A stretch of 64,000 nt of DNA, from the NCBI GenBank assembly GCA_029260735.1, contig JAJDCR010000069.1, positions 62,001 to 126,000 of the forward strand, read 5' to 3'. Under the pieces are notes generated by a model. That model was given only the letters and a program-made list of their open reading frames with translations. It was not told the DNA's origin and did no database searches. Origin of the DNA: Planctomycetota bacterium. Its GTDB lineage: Bacteria; Planctomycetota; Uabimicrobiia; Uabimicrobiales; Uabimicrobiaceae. This document shows, in pieces, positions 8,144-17,354 of the stretch (its first letter is position 1; the number at the start of each line of letters is the position of its first letter). A program made the position numbers and the translations under genes.

Positions 8144-8929
8144 ATGACCGAAGAAATTAGCAAATCATTAGCGCTTACTCCCCACTTTAGGGGAGCTATG
8201 TCCCCTTATGTCATTATTCATCATGATAAAAAAGTCATTGAAAAAATCGGGACAAAACTTAGTAAACTGGAAAAAATCGAAAACCACAAATACCGGATGT
8301 ACCGAGGAAATCTTAACAATCACACCATCACTTTAATTCATACAGGGATGGGAGCAGGTAACACAGCCTTAGTTTGCGACCAAGTTGTCTCGCAAGGAGC
8401 TCAATATATTTTTAAGCTAGGCACATTCGGGGCTCTCCAGGAGAATATTCAAATAGGAGACATTTATGTTCCGATGGGAGCTGTTCGGTCCGATGGACTA
8501 ACCGATGCTTATGCTCCCATGGAATACCCGGCAATTCCTACCCCAGAGATGTTCTTAGCAACTTTCCAAGCCGCTCAAAAAATGAAATTGCCACTTTCCT
8601 CGGGAATTGTCCACAGTGTAAATATATATACTCCTTACTATCAAAAGACTTACAACCCTAACAAATACTCTCCTGAAGTTTACCAAGAACTAAATGTTTT
8701 TGGAGTAGAAATGGAGTGTTCTTCAACCTTTGTTTGTTCTTATGTGAAAAAAGCTCACTCAATTGCCATTTTGCTGTGCAACCGAGAATGGAACACCCAA
8801 AAGAACTTCATAGAGGGGAAAAAAGTAGACTGGGATAAACACAAAAAAGATTCGGGTTTTGAAGCTAAGCTTTCTCAAGCGATAGAGCTTATTTTAGAAA
8901 CGGTTGCTGAACTGCCTGTAAAAGGATGA
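8144..8929 (+). CDS. Nucleoside phosphorylase family protein
   Basis: A 261-residue member of the PNP/UDP phosphorylase family, which cleaves nucleosides with phosphate. The phosphate-binding glycine-rich segment appears in LIHTGMGAGNTALV and the conserved KLGTFGALQENIQIGDIYVP. The nucleoside-binding segment is LNVFGVEMECSSTFV, where the family has GxEME. These residues favour uridine- or purine-nucleoside phosphorylase, but I cannot choose. The start is uncertain: I use ATG 8144 (MTEEISKSLAL) because residues upstream of it (from an ATG at 8048) look unlike the family and come from repeat DNA; neither start has a clear ribosome site. The next gene begins 3 nt after its stop, suggesting co-transcription. 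Confidence 0.8.
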   Translation: MTEEISKSLALTPHFRGAMSPYVIIHHDKKVIEKIGTKLSKLEKIENHKYRMYRGNLNNHTITLIHTGMGAGNTALVCDQVVSQGAQYIFKLGTFGALQENIQIGDIYVPMGAVRSDGLTDAYAPMEYPAIPTPEMFLATFQAAQKMKLPLSSGIVHSVNIYTPYYQKTYNPNKYSPEVYQELNVFGVEMECSSTFVCSYVKKAHSIAILLCNREWNTQKNFIEGKKVDWDKHKKDSGFEAKLSQAIELILETVAELPVKG

Positions 8930-8932
8930 GAT

Positions 8933-9721
8933 ATGGATATTTTTAGATGGCTATGGAAAAAACGAATGGTGTTTTTGAAAATGTTCATTTGTTTGCCTAT
9001 TGGAATCATTTTTGAGTACGTTCAAAGAGTTTACTTGGCTAGTGCTCCTATTATTCTTATTCACGAGGGCTGTCATTTTTTAGCAGCTATTTACTTCGGT
9101 TATCTAGCACTTCCCTCTCCTGATATTAAGAATGGAGGTGGCTATACCATCTACTTTACCATTGGATCTTCTCTTTTCCACACAGGCCTTTCTTGTCTGG
9201 TTATGTTTTTCCTTGTAAAGTTATATGGTATGTATTCGGGCAAAAGATGGAGGCTATTTTTTGCCACTTTAATCATCAGTTATCCTTTTCTTGTTCTGAC
9301 AAGCTCTTCTCATATTTTTATTATTGAGATGATAGGATTTTATGGCCAAGTAGCTTTAGGCTTCTGGCTACTCTACCTCGCCTTCAACTTTCCCGAAAAT
9401 GATCCAACCGCCTCTCTATACCTAAGTTTATCTTGGATGTTTTTAGTCTCATCTCTTCATACAGGTTTTGGACAATGGCAAGAAGTCGGAATCAAACAAA
9501 AAGACTTTGTCGAAATGGCCAAACTCACGGGGTGGACAGTAGAGGGTCATGGTAAAATTTATCTGTTCTATATTTTACTAGGAATTCCCGTGACCATTTT
9601 AGTGGCTTTTTGGAACGATAGGGATTTGGTGAAGAAAAGAAACGATAAAGCTAGAGATAAAAGCATTCGCAAAAAAGAGAAGTTTCTTGAACGGATGCGA
9701 AAGCTCAGAGGGGATGAGTAG
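8933..9721 (+). CDS. Multi-pass membrane protein with HExxH motif (possible M50-like metalloprotease)
   Basis: A 262-residue integral membrane protein with about six hydrophobic segments. The motif LIHEGCHFLAAIYFGY (H44-E45-x-x-H48) sits within a hydrophobic stretch, as in site-2-protease (M50) zinc peptidases. No clear second motif (NPDG-like) is seen, so proteolytic activity is a suggestion only. The C-terminus from about residue 228 is strongly basic (VKKRNDKARDKSIRKKEKF) and probably cytoplasmic. It begins 3 nt after the nucleoside phosphorylase gene. Directly after its stop lies hairpin element C (9723-9827), which may end the transcript. Confidence 0.6.
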   Translation: MDIFRWLWKKRMVFLKMFICLPIGIIFEYVQRVYLASAPIILIHEGCHFLAAIYFGYLALPSPDIKNGGGYTIYFTIGSSLFHTGLSCLVMFFLVKLYGMYSGKRWRLFFATLIISYPFLVLTSSSHIFIIEMIGFYGQVALGFWLLYLAFNFPENDPTASLYLSLSWMFLVSSLHTGFGQWQEVGIKQKDFVEMAKLTGWTVEGHGKIYLFYILLGIPVTILVAFWNDRDLVKKRNDKARDKSIRKKEKFLERMRKLRGDE

Positions 9722-9722
9722 A

Positions 9723-9827
9723 GAGTGTCCTCATTCAGCTTTTTTACGATGGGTTGGCACATTAGCGGATGTGACTCTTGATTCTGTTCTTGTTGTGTAA
9801 GGTGGTGGGCTGAATGAGGACACGCTC
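9723..9827. repeat. Hairpin element C (MITE-like inverted repeat)
   Basis: A 105-bp element bounded by inverted repeats: gtcctcattcagc at 9727-9739 pairs with gctgaatgaggac at 9809-9821, extended by gag(t/c)gt at the ends. The terminal sequence resembles the ends of element D (54992-55102) and the outer arms of element B (30538-30694), while the interiors differ. It begins 1 nt after the stop of the preceding membrane-protein gene and so could also serve as its terminator. Confidence 0.75.
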
Positions 9828-9918
9828 TATCAGTGGGGTGACCACACAAACCTAACGTAATAAAATATTGAGAGACAGATCTACGTTAAGCAGTTTATAT
9901 ATAAGGAGTAGGCGAAAA

Positions 9919-10413
9919 ATGGAAAGAGAAAAACCGGTAAAGCTGTATGCCGAAAATGATGGCTATTACATTTATATCTATGACAAGGCGAACGAAAAGA
10001 TTGTCGAACCTTTGGTTACACGCGATTGGGATAATGATCCTTTTCATACAGCATCTCCAGAGCAAAAGGAAGAGATTAGAGAGAACGGTTTAATTGTCAG
10101 CTTTGAGATGCAACAAGACGATGATATCCATGCTCGTATTTACTGTGGCCCGCCTCTGACGGAGGAGGAGATCAAAAAGATCAAAATTGACTGCTATGGG
10201 CAGAGGTATATAAATCTTCCGACGGGGAAAATTTGTATGGGAGAGTGGCCGATGCGAGCGGGGAAAGCCAAAGTCCCTCCGGGAGAGTACACTTTGACTT
10301 TATATCATAAAAGAAAAGGGGGGATAACTGTGACTCTAACTCCTTTTGCCGAGCTTCCTATCGAGAAAAGCTATCCTTTTTTGGACTATGGAGGATTGAC
10401 TTGGGTAGACTAG
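9919..10413 (+). CDS. Hypothetical protein
   Basis: A 164-residue protein that I do not recognise. The ATG at 9919 has AAGGAG at 9903-9908; the frame is open 17 codons further upstream, but no ribosome site precedes that. It is soluble, with no signal peptide or membrane helix. It alternates acidic segments (WDNDPF, EQKEEIREN) with beta-rich strands; the C-terminal half (KAKVPPGEYTLTLYHKRKGG followed by ITVTLTPFAELPIE) suggests a small beta-sandwich. It stands alone between two hairpin elements, a setting that raises the possibility of lateral acquisition, though its codon use looks like its neighbours'. Confidence 0.65.
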   Translation: MEREKPVKLYAENDGYYIYIYDKANEKIVEPLVTRDWDNDPFHTASPEQKEEIRENGLIVSFEMQQDDDIHARIYCGPPLTEEEIKKIKIDCYGQRYINLPTGKICMGEWPMRAGKAKVPPGEYTLTLYHKRKGGITVTLTPFAELPIEKSYPFLDYGGLTWVD

Positions 10414-10499
10414 GTTTTCTTGCCAAGTACTTTTATACACAAGATTTTGAAACGGAAAATTTGGTATTTTAAAATTTAAGGGTTTGTGTGATTGTTATA

Positions 10500-10865
10500 G
10501 ATCATTACGTTAGGTTATCGAATACGTTGGAAACCCCGATGTTATCGGGGCCTGACATATGACATCCCTGCGGGATACCGATTGCGTATTAAGGTGGGTT
10601 AGTTTTATTCTAAGCAAATATTATTTACGTTGAGTTTTAGTGGTATTAATCGTATCCAGAAATGTTTTATTATCGCGGATTGTTACGCCAGATTTCCCTT
10701 GGCAATATCCGCAATTATGCCACTCTAACCTAACATTAATGGCATTTGCTTTGAGTAAAACTGATCTATCTTAATGCTCAATTGGTATCCCGATAGGGAT
10801 GTAATATGTTAGGCCCCGTTAACATCGGGGTTTCCAACGTATTCGATAACCTGACGTAATCATAT
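10500..10865. repeat. Giant imperfect hairpin, about 365 bp (MITE-like)
   Basis: Almost the whole spacer is one inverted repeat. The outer arm 10509-10617 matches the reverse complement of 10755-10861 with few differences (shared blocks such as ttatcgaatacgttggaaac). The inner arms continue to a centre near 10690, where gcggattgttacgcc faces ggcaatatccgc. A small extra stem (ccccgatgttatcgggg) sits inside the left arm and is present in the right arm too. No transposase is inside; short ORFs in it are by-products of the repeat. It is probably a non-autonomous element or a very long structured transcript. Confidence 0.8.
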
Positions 10866-10996
10866 TTTGGGTTTTCCTGTAAGGGACGCAAGGCAGTGTT
10901 TTCATTCCGCCCACCACGTATGTAACTAAAACTAGAATCAAGAGTTATATTTCTAGTCGTCCAAGAAATAGCCAAAAAGCGGAAGGAAAAGACTGC

Positions 10997-12994
10997 CTAT
11001 TCTTTGATAATAGCGACGACAGAAAGAGATTTCTCAACATTGCGCACGAGGACATCTACTTCCAAGGATAGTTGTTCTTGCATTTTGGGGGTAACTTCGG
11101 CGAAAGAATCACTCATTTTAGTGCAAATCGATTGGAAGAACTTTTTTCTTGTTTCTTCGATTTTATCATTGCTTACGATCATTTTGAGAACCCAGGCAGG
11201 GATATTGAATTCTTCTACTTCGATGTTGGCGATGGTAACAAAGCTAGCGACTGCTCCGAGAATGAAACCGATGATCCATCCGATGGGACCAGAAATGAGG
11301 AGGGCGGTTCCGGCACCTCCCATAATTGATCCGGCGATGATTCCAAAAAAACCGGTTAACCCTAGGCTAAGGAAACTGAAAAAGTCTTCTAATATGTGAT
11401 CCACTCCGCTTTCCGCGGGGACATCTTTCTCGAAGGAAACGGGCATGTCAAGGTATTCGATGTGTTCGACTTCGTTTTCATGGAGCCAAATTTCGATCCG
11501 GCGGTTGATTTTGTTGCGGACTTCTTGGTCGAGTAGACCGATGTAGTGGTCGATGGTTTGTTTGGCTTCGTTGGTAAAATAAGAGTCGGCCAAGTTTTTT
11601 GTTTTTTCTTTGAGGGCTTTGACACTTCCGCCGTTTTGTTTCCATTCCACGAGGGCAGGTTGAACTTGGGCTTGGAAAAAATCTTGGGTAAATTTATGCC
11701 CGACTTTCTCAATGAAGTTTTCATAGACTCCGAGAATTTCTCCCCACAACTTGTCTTTTAGAACTTCCTTGTTTTGACGGAGTTGAGCAGCTATTGTTTC
11801 TGTTCTATGATCAATAAAAACACGAATTCCCAAGCCTCTACTAATCGTCGCCTCAGGATCGTTCGAGCGAAAAACATCGGCCCCAGGGAAAATATCTTGG
11901 ACAATCTCTTTCATAAAAGGCCAACGGGCTCCTCCTCCTGTCAGAATAACTATCGCAACATCTCCTTCTAGCTGAGGGGAGAGAATTTCACTGCGGATTT
12001 TCTCGAGTAGATCGATAGTTTCTCCTTTTTCAGCGGCTTGGATCATCGGATCATCAAGAACTTGTAACCTTTTTTGCAATTGAGAACTCATTTTGTAATG
12101 GCGTGCCTTCTCGTAAAATTCTTCCAAGGAAATGCCTTTGAAAATTCCATAGTCGTAGTCTGCTCCCATTGTAATGCGACTACGGAAGCGAGAGAGATTT
12201 CCCCGGTCCCAGCTTTGAGAAAATTTTTCTTTCAAATGGCGAAAGGTAAAATGAGTGAGAGGCTCTAAGTTGCCATCTTCTTTGATTTCATTCAGTAAAT
12301 CAGGATTGTCTTGCTTTTCTAAAAACCACTGAAAAAAAAGGTCATCGAACAATCTTCCTCCGAGTAAAGGATTCCCCCAGGTGTCTTTTACTTTTCCATT
12401 TTGCAGATAGGCAACATCGAGAGTTCCTCCTCCAAAGTCAACAACAACAACTCCTTGGTGGGCTTTTTCTAAAGTGATTTTTTGTCGATCAAAGAAAAGG
12501 TGGTAAAAGAGAGCTCCTTGGGGCTCAGGAACTAAAATAGTATTGGGAAGTCCGACCGCAGCAAAAGCTTGGCGCGTTTTTTCCTCTTGTCCGTGCAAAT
12601 TTTTTGCTGGTATCCCCACCACGATTTCTCGTTTGGCACTCAAATCAAAGTAGTCTAATCCCTCTTTGCGAAAGTACTCTCTGATACATTGAAAAAAAGC
12701 AACTGTGTGTTCATAAGCTTGGGAACTATGAGCAATATCGGGCTTAAATCCACTGAAGAAAGCGTACTCATCTCGTTCATCTTCTAATAGATCCATCCAA
12801 AAATCGACAGCATCTTGTCCAAAGTAAAGAGGCTCTAGAGTATCTTCTTTTTTTTGATATAAAACACAGGTCGGAACAGTACTTTGGTCTCCTTGAAATT
12901 TAATATCTGCACAAATAGGTTTGATATCTCCTGATATTTCTGAGAAGTAAGAATTTGATGTTCCAAAATCAATACCTAAAGCTCTCTTTTCCAT
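10997..12994 (-). CDS. Hsp70-family ATPase fused to a glycine-rich membrane segment
   Basis: A 665-residue protein. Residues 1 to about 390 are an actin/Hsp70 ATPase domain: phosphate-1 loop LGIDFGTSNSYF (from residue 6), phosphate-2 loop VVVVDFGGGTLDVAYLQ and the adenosine motif VIVILTGGGARWPFM (written here approximately; seen as AIVILTGGGARWPF). The beta-sandwich substrate-binding domain of DnaK is missing. Instead there is a long helical region (about 390-540), then a Gly/Ala/Ile-rich hydrophobic segment 542-590 (for example GIIAGSIMGGAGTALLISGP), then another helical tail. This layout resembles the helical-plus-paddle C-termini of dynamin-like membrane-acting proteins more than a chaperone. 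The gene follows the GrpE-like membrane gene after 1 nt, with AGGGAT as ribosome site, so the pair is surely co-expressed and probably forms one complex. Confidence 0.75.
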   Translation of the reverse strand: MEKRALGIDFGTSNSYFSEISGDIKPICADIKFQGDQSTVPTCVLYQKKEDTLEPLYFGQDAVDFWMDLLEDERDEYAFFSGFKPDIAHSSQAYEHTVAFFQCIREYFRKEGLDYFDLSAKREIVVGIPAKNLHGQEEKTRQAFAAVGLPNTILVPEPQGALFYHLFFDRQKITLEKAHQGVVVVDFGGGTLDVAYLQNGKVKDTWGNPLLGGRLFDDLFFQWFLEKQDNPDLLNEIKEDGNLEPLTHFTFRHLKEKFSQSWDRGNLSRFRSRITMGADYDYGIFKGISLEEFYEKARHYKMSSQLQKRLQVLDDPMIQAAEKGETIDLLEKIRSEILSPQLEGDVAIVILTGGGARWPFMKEIVQDIFPGADVFRSNDPEATISRGLGIRVFIDHRTETIAAQLRQNKEVLKDKLWGEILGVYENFIEKVGHKFTQDFFQAQVQPALVEWKQNGGSVKALKEKTKNLADSYFTNEAKQTIDHYIGLLDQEVRNKINRRIEIWLHENEVEHIEYLDMPVSFEKDVPAESGVDHILEDFFSFLSLGLTGFFGIIAGSIMGGAGTALLISGPIGWIIGFILGAVASFVTIANIEVEEFNIPAWVLKMIVSNDKIEETRKKFFQSICTKMSDSFAEVTPKMQEQLSLEVDVLVRNVEKSLSVVAIIKE

Positions 12995-12995
12995 T

Positions 12996-14018
12996 TTAAT
13001 CCCTAACTTTCTTTACTTTTCCTGGAGAAACCAAGTTGCCTTTGTAAGTCCAAGCGGGATAAATCACCATAATGGGATCTCCCTCTTCCACTCGCCCCAA
13101 GTTATTAAAGTTTTTTTCCATTTCTTTTTTGTAAGCACTTCCTTTTTCACAATACTGAGGCTCTAAACCAAGTTCTCGGAAGTCTTCCATCATCGTAATA
13201 CAAGCATCCAAAGCTCTCTCTTCTGAACCTTCTCTTATTTTATCGCAGTAGTAAACTTCAGAAAAACCATCCTGGCATTTTTGGACAAAGTGAGAGAGTA
13301 TCTCCAAGTCTTCTGAGGAGATGTTTTCTTTTGACCGCATTTGCTCGCGCGCTAAAAAACAAAAAATATGGGTAGAGGCAAGATATAAGTTTTGTAAATA
13401 CTTTTGGGCTAAGTCTTTTATAGAGTATTTCCATTCTTCTATTGGGCCACTTTCAATCTCAGATATCTTCAAAAAAAACTTCAAATACTTACCCCAGGAA
13501 GGATCTTTCTCCACCATTGCCCGAAAAGAAAGCAAAAAATAAACACTCCAAGGAGTAGCGATCAAAGCACCCAATGGAGCAAGATCAATTTGCTTGCCCA
13601 AAACAATTCCCAAAAAACAAGCCAAGCCAGAGAAAACAGCGGCCATTTGAGGATTCAGAGAAACCGTTTTGGGGCTTTCTTCTATTTTCATTGGCAAGGA
13701 TATTTGCCAATCATAAGTTAGCCGTTTGAATTCTCGGATTAACGAGGCTCCTGAGCTTTCTTCCCAAAGTCCTATTTTTTCGAGCTTTTCCTGAATAGCT
13801 GAACTAAAATTTTCTTCGACCACTCTTTTCAAACCCTCTTCCAAGTATTGTTGGAAAAACTCTTTCTTTTCCTTTTGAGGAGCGGTACTTTCAAAAAAAG
13901 ATATATTTTTTTGCCAAAGTTCTTGAATCGTTTGCCCCACCCACCCTTCGATTATTTTTTCGACATCTTCGTTGAGAAGAGGGAGTATTTTTTCTTTTTC
14001 CCATTGATGTGCTTTCAT
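12996..14018 (-). CDS. Membrane protein with GrpE-like C-terminal tail, partner of the Hsp70-like protein
   Basis: A 340-residue protein. The N-terminal half (1 to about 125) is helical and charged. Two hydrophobic stretches follow at about 128-167 (MAAVFSGLACFLGIVLG and APLGALIATPWSVYFLLS). A second helical region leads to a C-terminal segment, GDPIMVIYPAWTYKGNLV then SPGKVKKV, which looks like the last beta strands of GrpE (V..V...GY...GRVLRPA.V.V). GrpE is the nucleotide-exchange factor of Hsp70s, so with the Hsp70-like gene 1 nt downstream I infer a membrane-tethered exchange factor or regulator. The GrpE resemblance is short and by eye only, hence moderate confidence in function; the gene itself is certain. 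Confidence 0.6.
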   Translation of the reverse strand: MKAHQWEKEKILPLLNEDVEKIIEGWVGQTIQELWQKNISFFESTAPQKEKKEFFQQYLEEGLKRVVEENFSSAIQEKLEKIGLWEESSGASLIREFKRLTYDWQISLPMKIEESPKTVSLNPQMAAVFSGLACFLGIVLGKQIDLAPLGALIATPWSVYFLLSFRAMVEKDPSWGKYLKFFLKISEIESGPIEEWKYSIKDLAQKYLQNLYLASTHIFCFLAREQMRSKENISSEDLEILSHFVQKCQDGFSEVYYCDKIREGSEERALDACITMMEDFRELGLEPQYCEKGSAYKKEMEKNFNNLGRVEEGDPIMVIYPAWTYKGNLVSPGKVKKVRD

Positions 14019-14255
14019 CTAATATTGCTCTTTCTTTTTTTGCTATTTCTCTTGCTAAGCCTGAAAATAGAGAACTTATTATGACATTTGGCTTTCATTG
14101 TGCAATAAGAATTATAAGCCTTGATACTTCTTATCAAAAATCTTTTTTTGTACAGAAGGAAAAATTTTTGCTATGCTAGAAAAACTTATTATAGAAGACT
14201 AAGAGTCTCTAAAGATTTTTGATTTACATTGGACTTTCTCAGAGGGGAAATACTG

Positions 14256-17200
14256 GTGGAGCTTCCACAAAAAATAGGTAATTACTTATTGCTAGAAGTA
14301 CTTGGCCGAGGGGGGATGGGAGAGGTATACAAAGCTACCGATTTACGTCTACAACGAACTTGTGCCTTGAAGATCATTCGTTCAAACGAAACCGATCAAA
14401 AAGTTCTTCGTCGGTTCATCAAAGAAGCCCGCGCTATCGGAGCACTTAGTCATCCTAATATTGTTATGATTTATGAAATTGAGACAAGCCCTCAGTACTT
14501 TTTTTCAATGGAGTATGTCCCTGGAAAGACCTTGAGTGACTTTGTCAAAAAGAAAGAGTTGACTTGGAAATCTAAACTGCAAATTTTTGTCCAAATATGC
14601 CAAGCAATAGAGTACGCCCATTCTCAAAACATCATTCACCGAGATATTAAGCCCGACAATGTTATGGTCAGCGAAGAAGGTATCCCCAAAGTAATGGATT
14701 TTGGTATTGCCAAGCATTTAGACCAAGAACAACAACTAACACAGACTGGCGAACTTGTGGGGACACCAAAATACATAGCTCCTGAGCTCGCAGATGGTGA
14801 GAAATCCAGTAAGAAAAGCGATATATATTCACTCGGAGTAGTCCTCTATCAACTTCTCCTCGGACGAGTTCCTTTTGACGGGGACACAGTCATGGAAATC
14901 TTTTATCAAATTATCCAAAATGATCCTGTTCCTCCCTCTCATCTTTATCCCTCTCTTCCCAAAGAACTAGATATAATCAGTCTAAAGGCTCTCGAAAAAA
15001 AACCTGAAAATCGCTACACCTCGGTTTCTTTTTTGCGCAAAGAAGTTGAGCGTGTTTTGGAAAATAAACCTATCCGAACAAAGCCCCCGAGCACTGTCGT
15101 TAAGTTAAAGAAATGGTGCCAACGAAATGTTTTAGCGACTAGCGTGATTTTTATTTTGCTCGTTTTAGCAGGAACGTTTACCCTTGTGAGTCAAAAAATA
15201 AATCGAGAGAACAAGAATCTCCTAAAGCGAGAAAAAAAACTCAGCCAAGATAATGAAACATTAGTCGAGCGGGAAGAAAAATTAAGCGAAGACAACTCTC
15301 AACTAAAAAACAAAGAAAACGAACTCAAGAATGAGATTGCCCAGCTTTTTATCCGAGAAGCAGAAAGTAAAATTAATGTCCGCAATTATGTAGAAGCCTC
15401 TAATGCCTTGGAAAAAGCTATAAAAAACATTAATTCTGCCCAGAAGGACGAAGCTTATATCGACTTTCTGGGCAGATACTCCATGGAGCCTTGCCTGCCC
15501 AAAAGCAAAGCTGTTCTTTCTTTTCCCTTGGGACAAAGTAATAAGGTTTCCTCGGAAGGCAAATATTTTGCGAGTATCCATTCTTCTCATCTATATCTTT
15601 GGAACATAAAAGACTTAGTTGTTGGACAAAGAAGAGAAGGCAAAATAGAAGAAGCCATTAGTATACCTGGCCAATATAGTGCACTATATTTTTCTCCTGA
15701 TGAAAATTTACTTGCTCTCGTTAGTTATAACGCCATCGATTTATGGAATCTTTCGAAAAGGAAAAGAGTAAGTAGCTTTACTATGGAAGGGGAGGTCAAA
15801 GGAATCGAAATATCTAACAATAATTCCCTTATGATGATTGTGCACGAAAAAAAAATGCCTCCTGTAGCAACCCGCACGGCTCTTTGGAGTTTAGGGGAAA
15901 AACCCCTGCTCTTAATGGAGGAATTTAGCAATGACTCAAATTCGCGCGTGAGTTTTAGTGAAGACTCTACTCTAGCTTTTGTTATGACAGAAAAAACCAT
16001 TTTTATTTGGGATATCAAACAAAGAAAAATCTTAGGACAGCACAACCAAATACTTTCTCGTTATAAAATCATCAAATGTGGTCGGGGGAAAACTTTGTTT
16101 TTGGGAGATGAATATGGGAATATTCAGACCTATGAAGTGATAAAAGATAGGCTAGAAGCAAAAAATTATGTTACCGCTCATAAAAACAACATTACTCATC
16201 TGGTTTTCCAAAAAAATTCTCGTTTCTGCGCAAGTGCAAGCATTGACAAAAAAGTTCATATTTGGGATATGGTAAGGCTACAGAAATACTCGACCATACC
16301 ATCGAACAACCTTGTTGATATGCATATTTCGGCCAGCAAGTTAGGAATTTTATCAAAAGAAAATCAAGCCTTAAAATATGAGCTATGGCAACTAGAGCCT
16401 CTTTTTCATAAACAACTGAATCTTCCTTTTCTTCAAAAAAAATTATTTAAACTTCTCATTACCAAAGCAAGTCAGACTTCTAACATTAATATTTTTCCTT
16501 ACAGCCCCGTGATTATTAGTTCTCGGAAAAATTTTGTTGCTGTGCATTACTGGCATTACATTCTCCTTTGGAAAAATGACAAGTTCTGGGAAGAAATTGA
16601 TACTCACACCTTTTCTGAAATTGTAGAAGTGCTTATCAGCAAAGACGAGAAATGGCTAGCGACTCGTTTTCGGAATAATTCTATTCATGTGAGAAACCTA
16701 TCTAATCTAAATGAACATTACTCCGTAAAAATGAATGCCGACACTAAGTCATTTGCCTTTGACTCCCAGAGCCACTTTCTTATCTGTGGCTCCAATGCCG
16801 ATCTTTTGATCTGGGATTTTCAAAACAACTCTCTTTTACCACTGGGAACCACTTCTAGTGGGGTTCGTTCCTTAGCCTTTAGCCCCGATAACCATTGGCT
16901 TGCAATAGGGAAAGTTGATGGCTTAGAAGTGTGGCAAGTTCACGGGGGAAATATCCTTCCTCTAGGGCCAAAAAACATCTTGAAGGAAGGGGCTTTGGTA
17001 AAGAGCATTGCTTGGTTTCAAAATAGCCTCAAGCTATTTTCGGGAGATGATAAGGGAAAAATAAACTTGTACCAGTGGAGAAAACCCACTTGGGAAGAGC
17101 AGGCTTTTGAAGAAAAAAAAGAAAACTTCTTTTTTTCTCCGATCGAAAAACTGAGTCTTTCTCCCGATGAAAAGAATCTCGCTATATTCAGTAATAACCA

Positions 17201-17354
17201 AGTGCTTTTGCAAAATTTAGAGCACGGTTTTCTTACTCATCTTCTTCCCGGGCAATTTATAGGTGACTCAGCTAGTCTAGATAGAGATTGGAAGTCCCTC
17301 GCCTTTTCTACTCTCAATGGAAGCGTTGTCTTTTATCAATGGCCTGATGAGTAA
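14256..17354 (+). CDS. Membrane Ser/Thr protein kinase with C-terminal WD40-like propeller
   Basis: A 1032-residue Hanks-type kinase. In this numbering the P-loop is GRGGMGEVY near 18, the catalytic Lys is 39 (CALKII), IIHRDIKPDNVM places HRD at 128-130, and DFG is at 148-150. A single membrane helix lies at 292-311, followed by a coiled coil of repeated REEKLSEDN-type heptads (about 312-370) and a large region of WD40-like repeats (units such as LLIWDFQNN, VHIWDMVRL, LAFSPDNHWLAIGKVDG). The kinase is cytoplasmic and the propeller should be periplasmic, probably sensing or scaffolding. I choose the GTG at 14256, which follows gagggg; an upstream TTG at 14229 lacks a ribosome site. It is divergent from the Hsp70-like pair. 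Confidence 0.92.
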   Translation: MELPQKIGNYLLLEVLGRGGMGEVYKATDLRLQRTCALKIIRSNETDQKVLRRFIKEARAIGALSHPNIVMIYEIETSPQYFFSMEYVPGKTLSDFVKKKELTWKSKLQIFVQICQAIEYAHSQNIIHRDIKPDNVMVSEEGIPKVMDFGIAKHLDQEQQLTQTGELVGTPKYIAPELADGEKSSKKSDIYSLGVVLYQLLLGRVPFDGDTVMEIFYQIIQNDPVPPSHLYPSLPKELDIISLKALEKKPENRYTSVSFLRKEVERVLENKPIRTKPPSTVVKLKKWCQRNVLATSVIFILLVLAGTFTLVSQKINRENKNLLKREKKLSQDNETLVEREEKLSEDNSQLKNKENELKNEIAQLFIREAESKINVRNYVEASNALEKAIKNINSAQKDEAYIDFLGRYSMEPCLPKSKAVLSFPLGQSNKVSSEGKYFASIHSSHLYLWNIKDLVVGQRREGKIEEAISIPGQYSALYFSPDENLLALVSYNAIDLWNLSKRKRVSSFTMEGEVKGIEISNNNSLMMIVHEKKMPPVATRTALWSLGEKPLLLMEEFSNDSNSRVSFSEDSTLAFVMTEKTIFIWDIKQRKILGQHNQILSRYKIIKCGRGKTLFLGDEYGNIQTYEVIKDRLEAKNYVTAHKNNITHLVFQKNSRFCASASIDKKVHIWDMVRLQKYSTIPSNNLVDMHISASKLGILSKENQALKYELWQLEPLFHKQLNLPFLQKKLFKLLITKASQTSNINIFPYSPVIISSRKNFVAVHYWHYILLWKNDKFWEEIDTHTFSEIVEVLISKDEKWLATRFRNNSIHVRNLSNLNEHYSVKMNADTKSFAFDSQSHFLICGSNADLLIWDFQNNSLLPLGTTSSGVRSLAFSPDNHWLAIGKVDGLEVWQVHGGNILPLGPKNILKEGALVKSIAWFQNSLKLFSGDDKGKINLYQWRKPTWEEQAFEEKKENFFFSPIEKLSLSPDEKNLAIFSNNQVLLQNLEHGFLTHLLPGQFIGDSASLDRDWKSLAFSTLNGSVVFYQWPDE

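Noticed and set aside
9568..9849. Open frame of 93 codons on the minus strand
   Set aside because: Antisense to the end of the membrane-protein gene and hairpin element C.
10778..10975. Open frame of 65 codons on the minus strand
   Set aside because: It lies mostly in one arm of the giant hairpin and resembles nothing.
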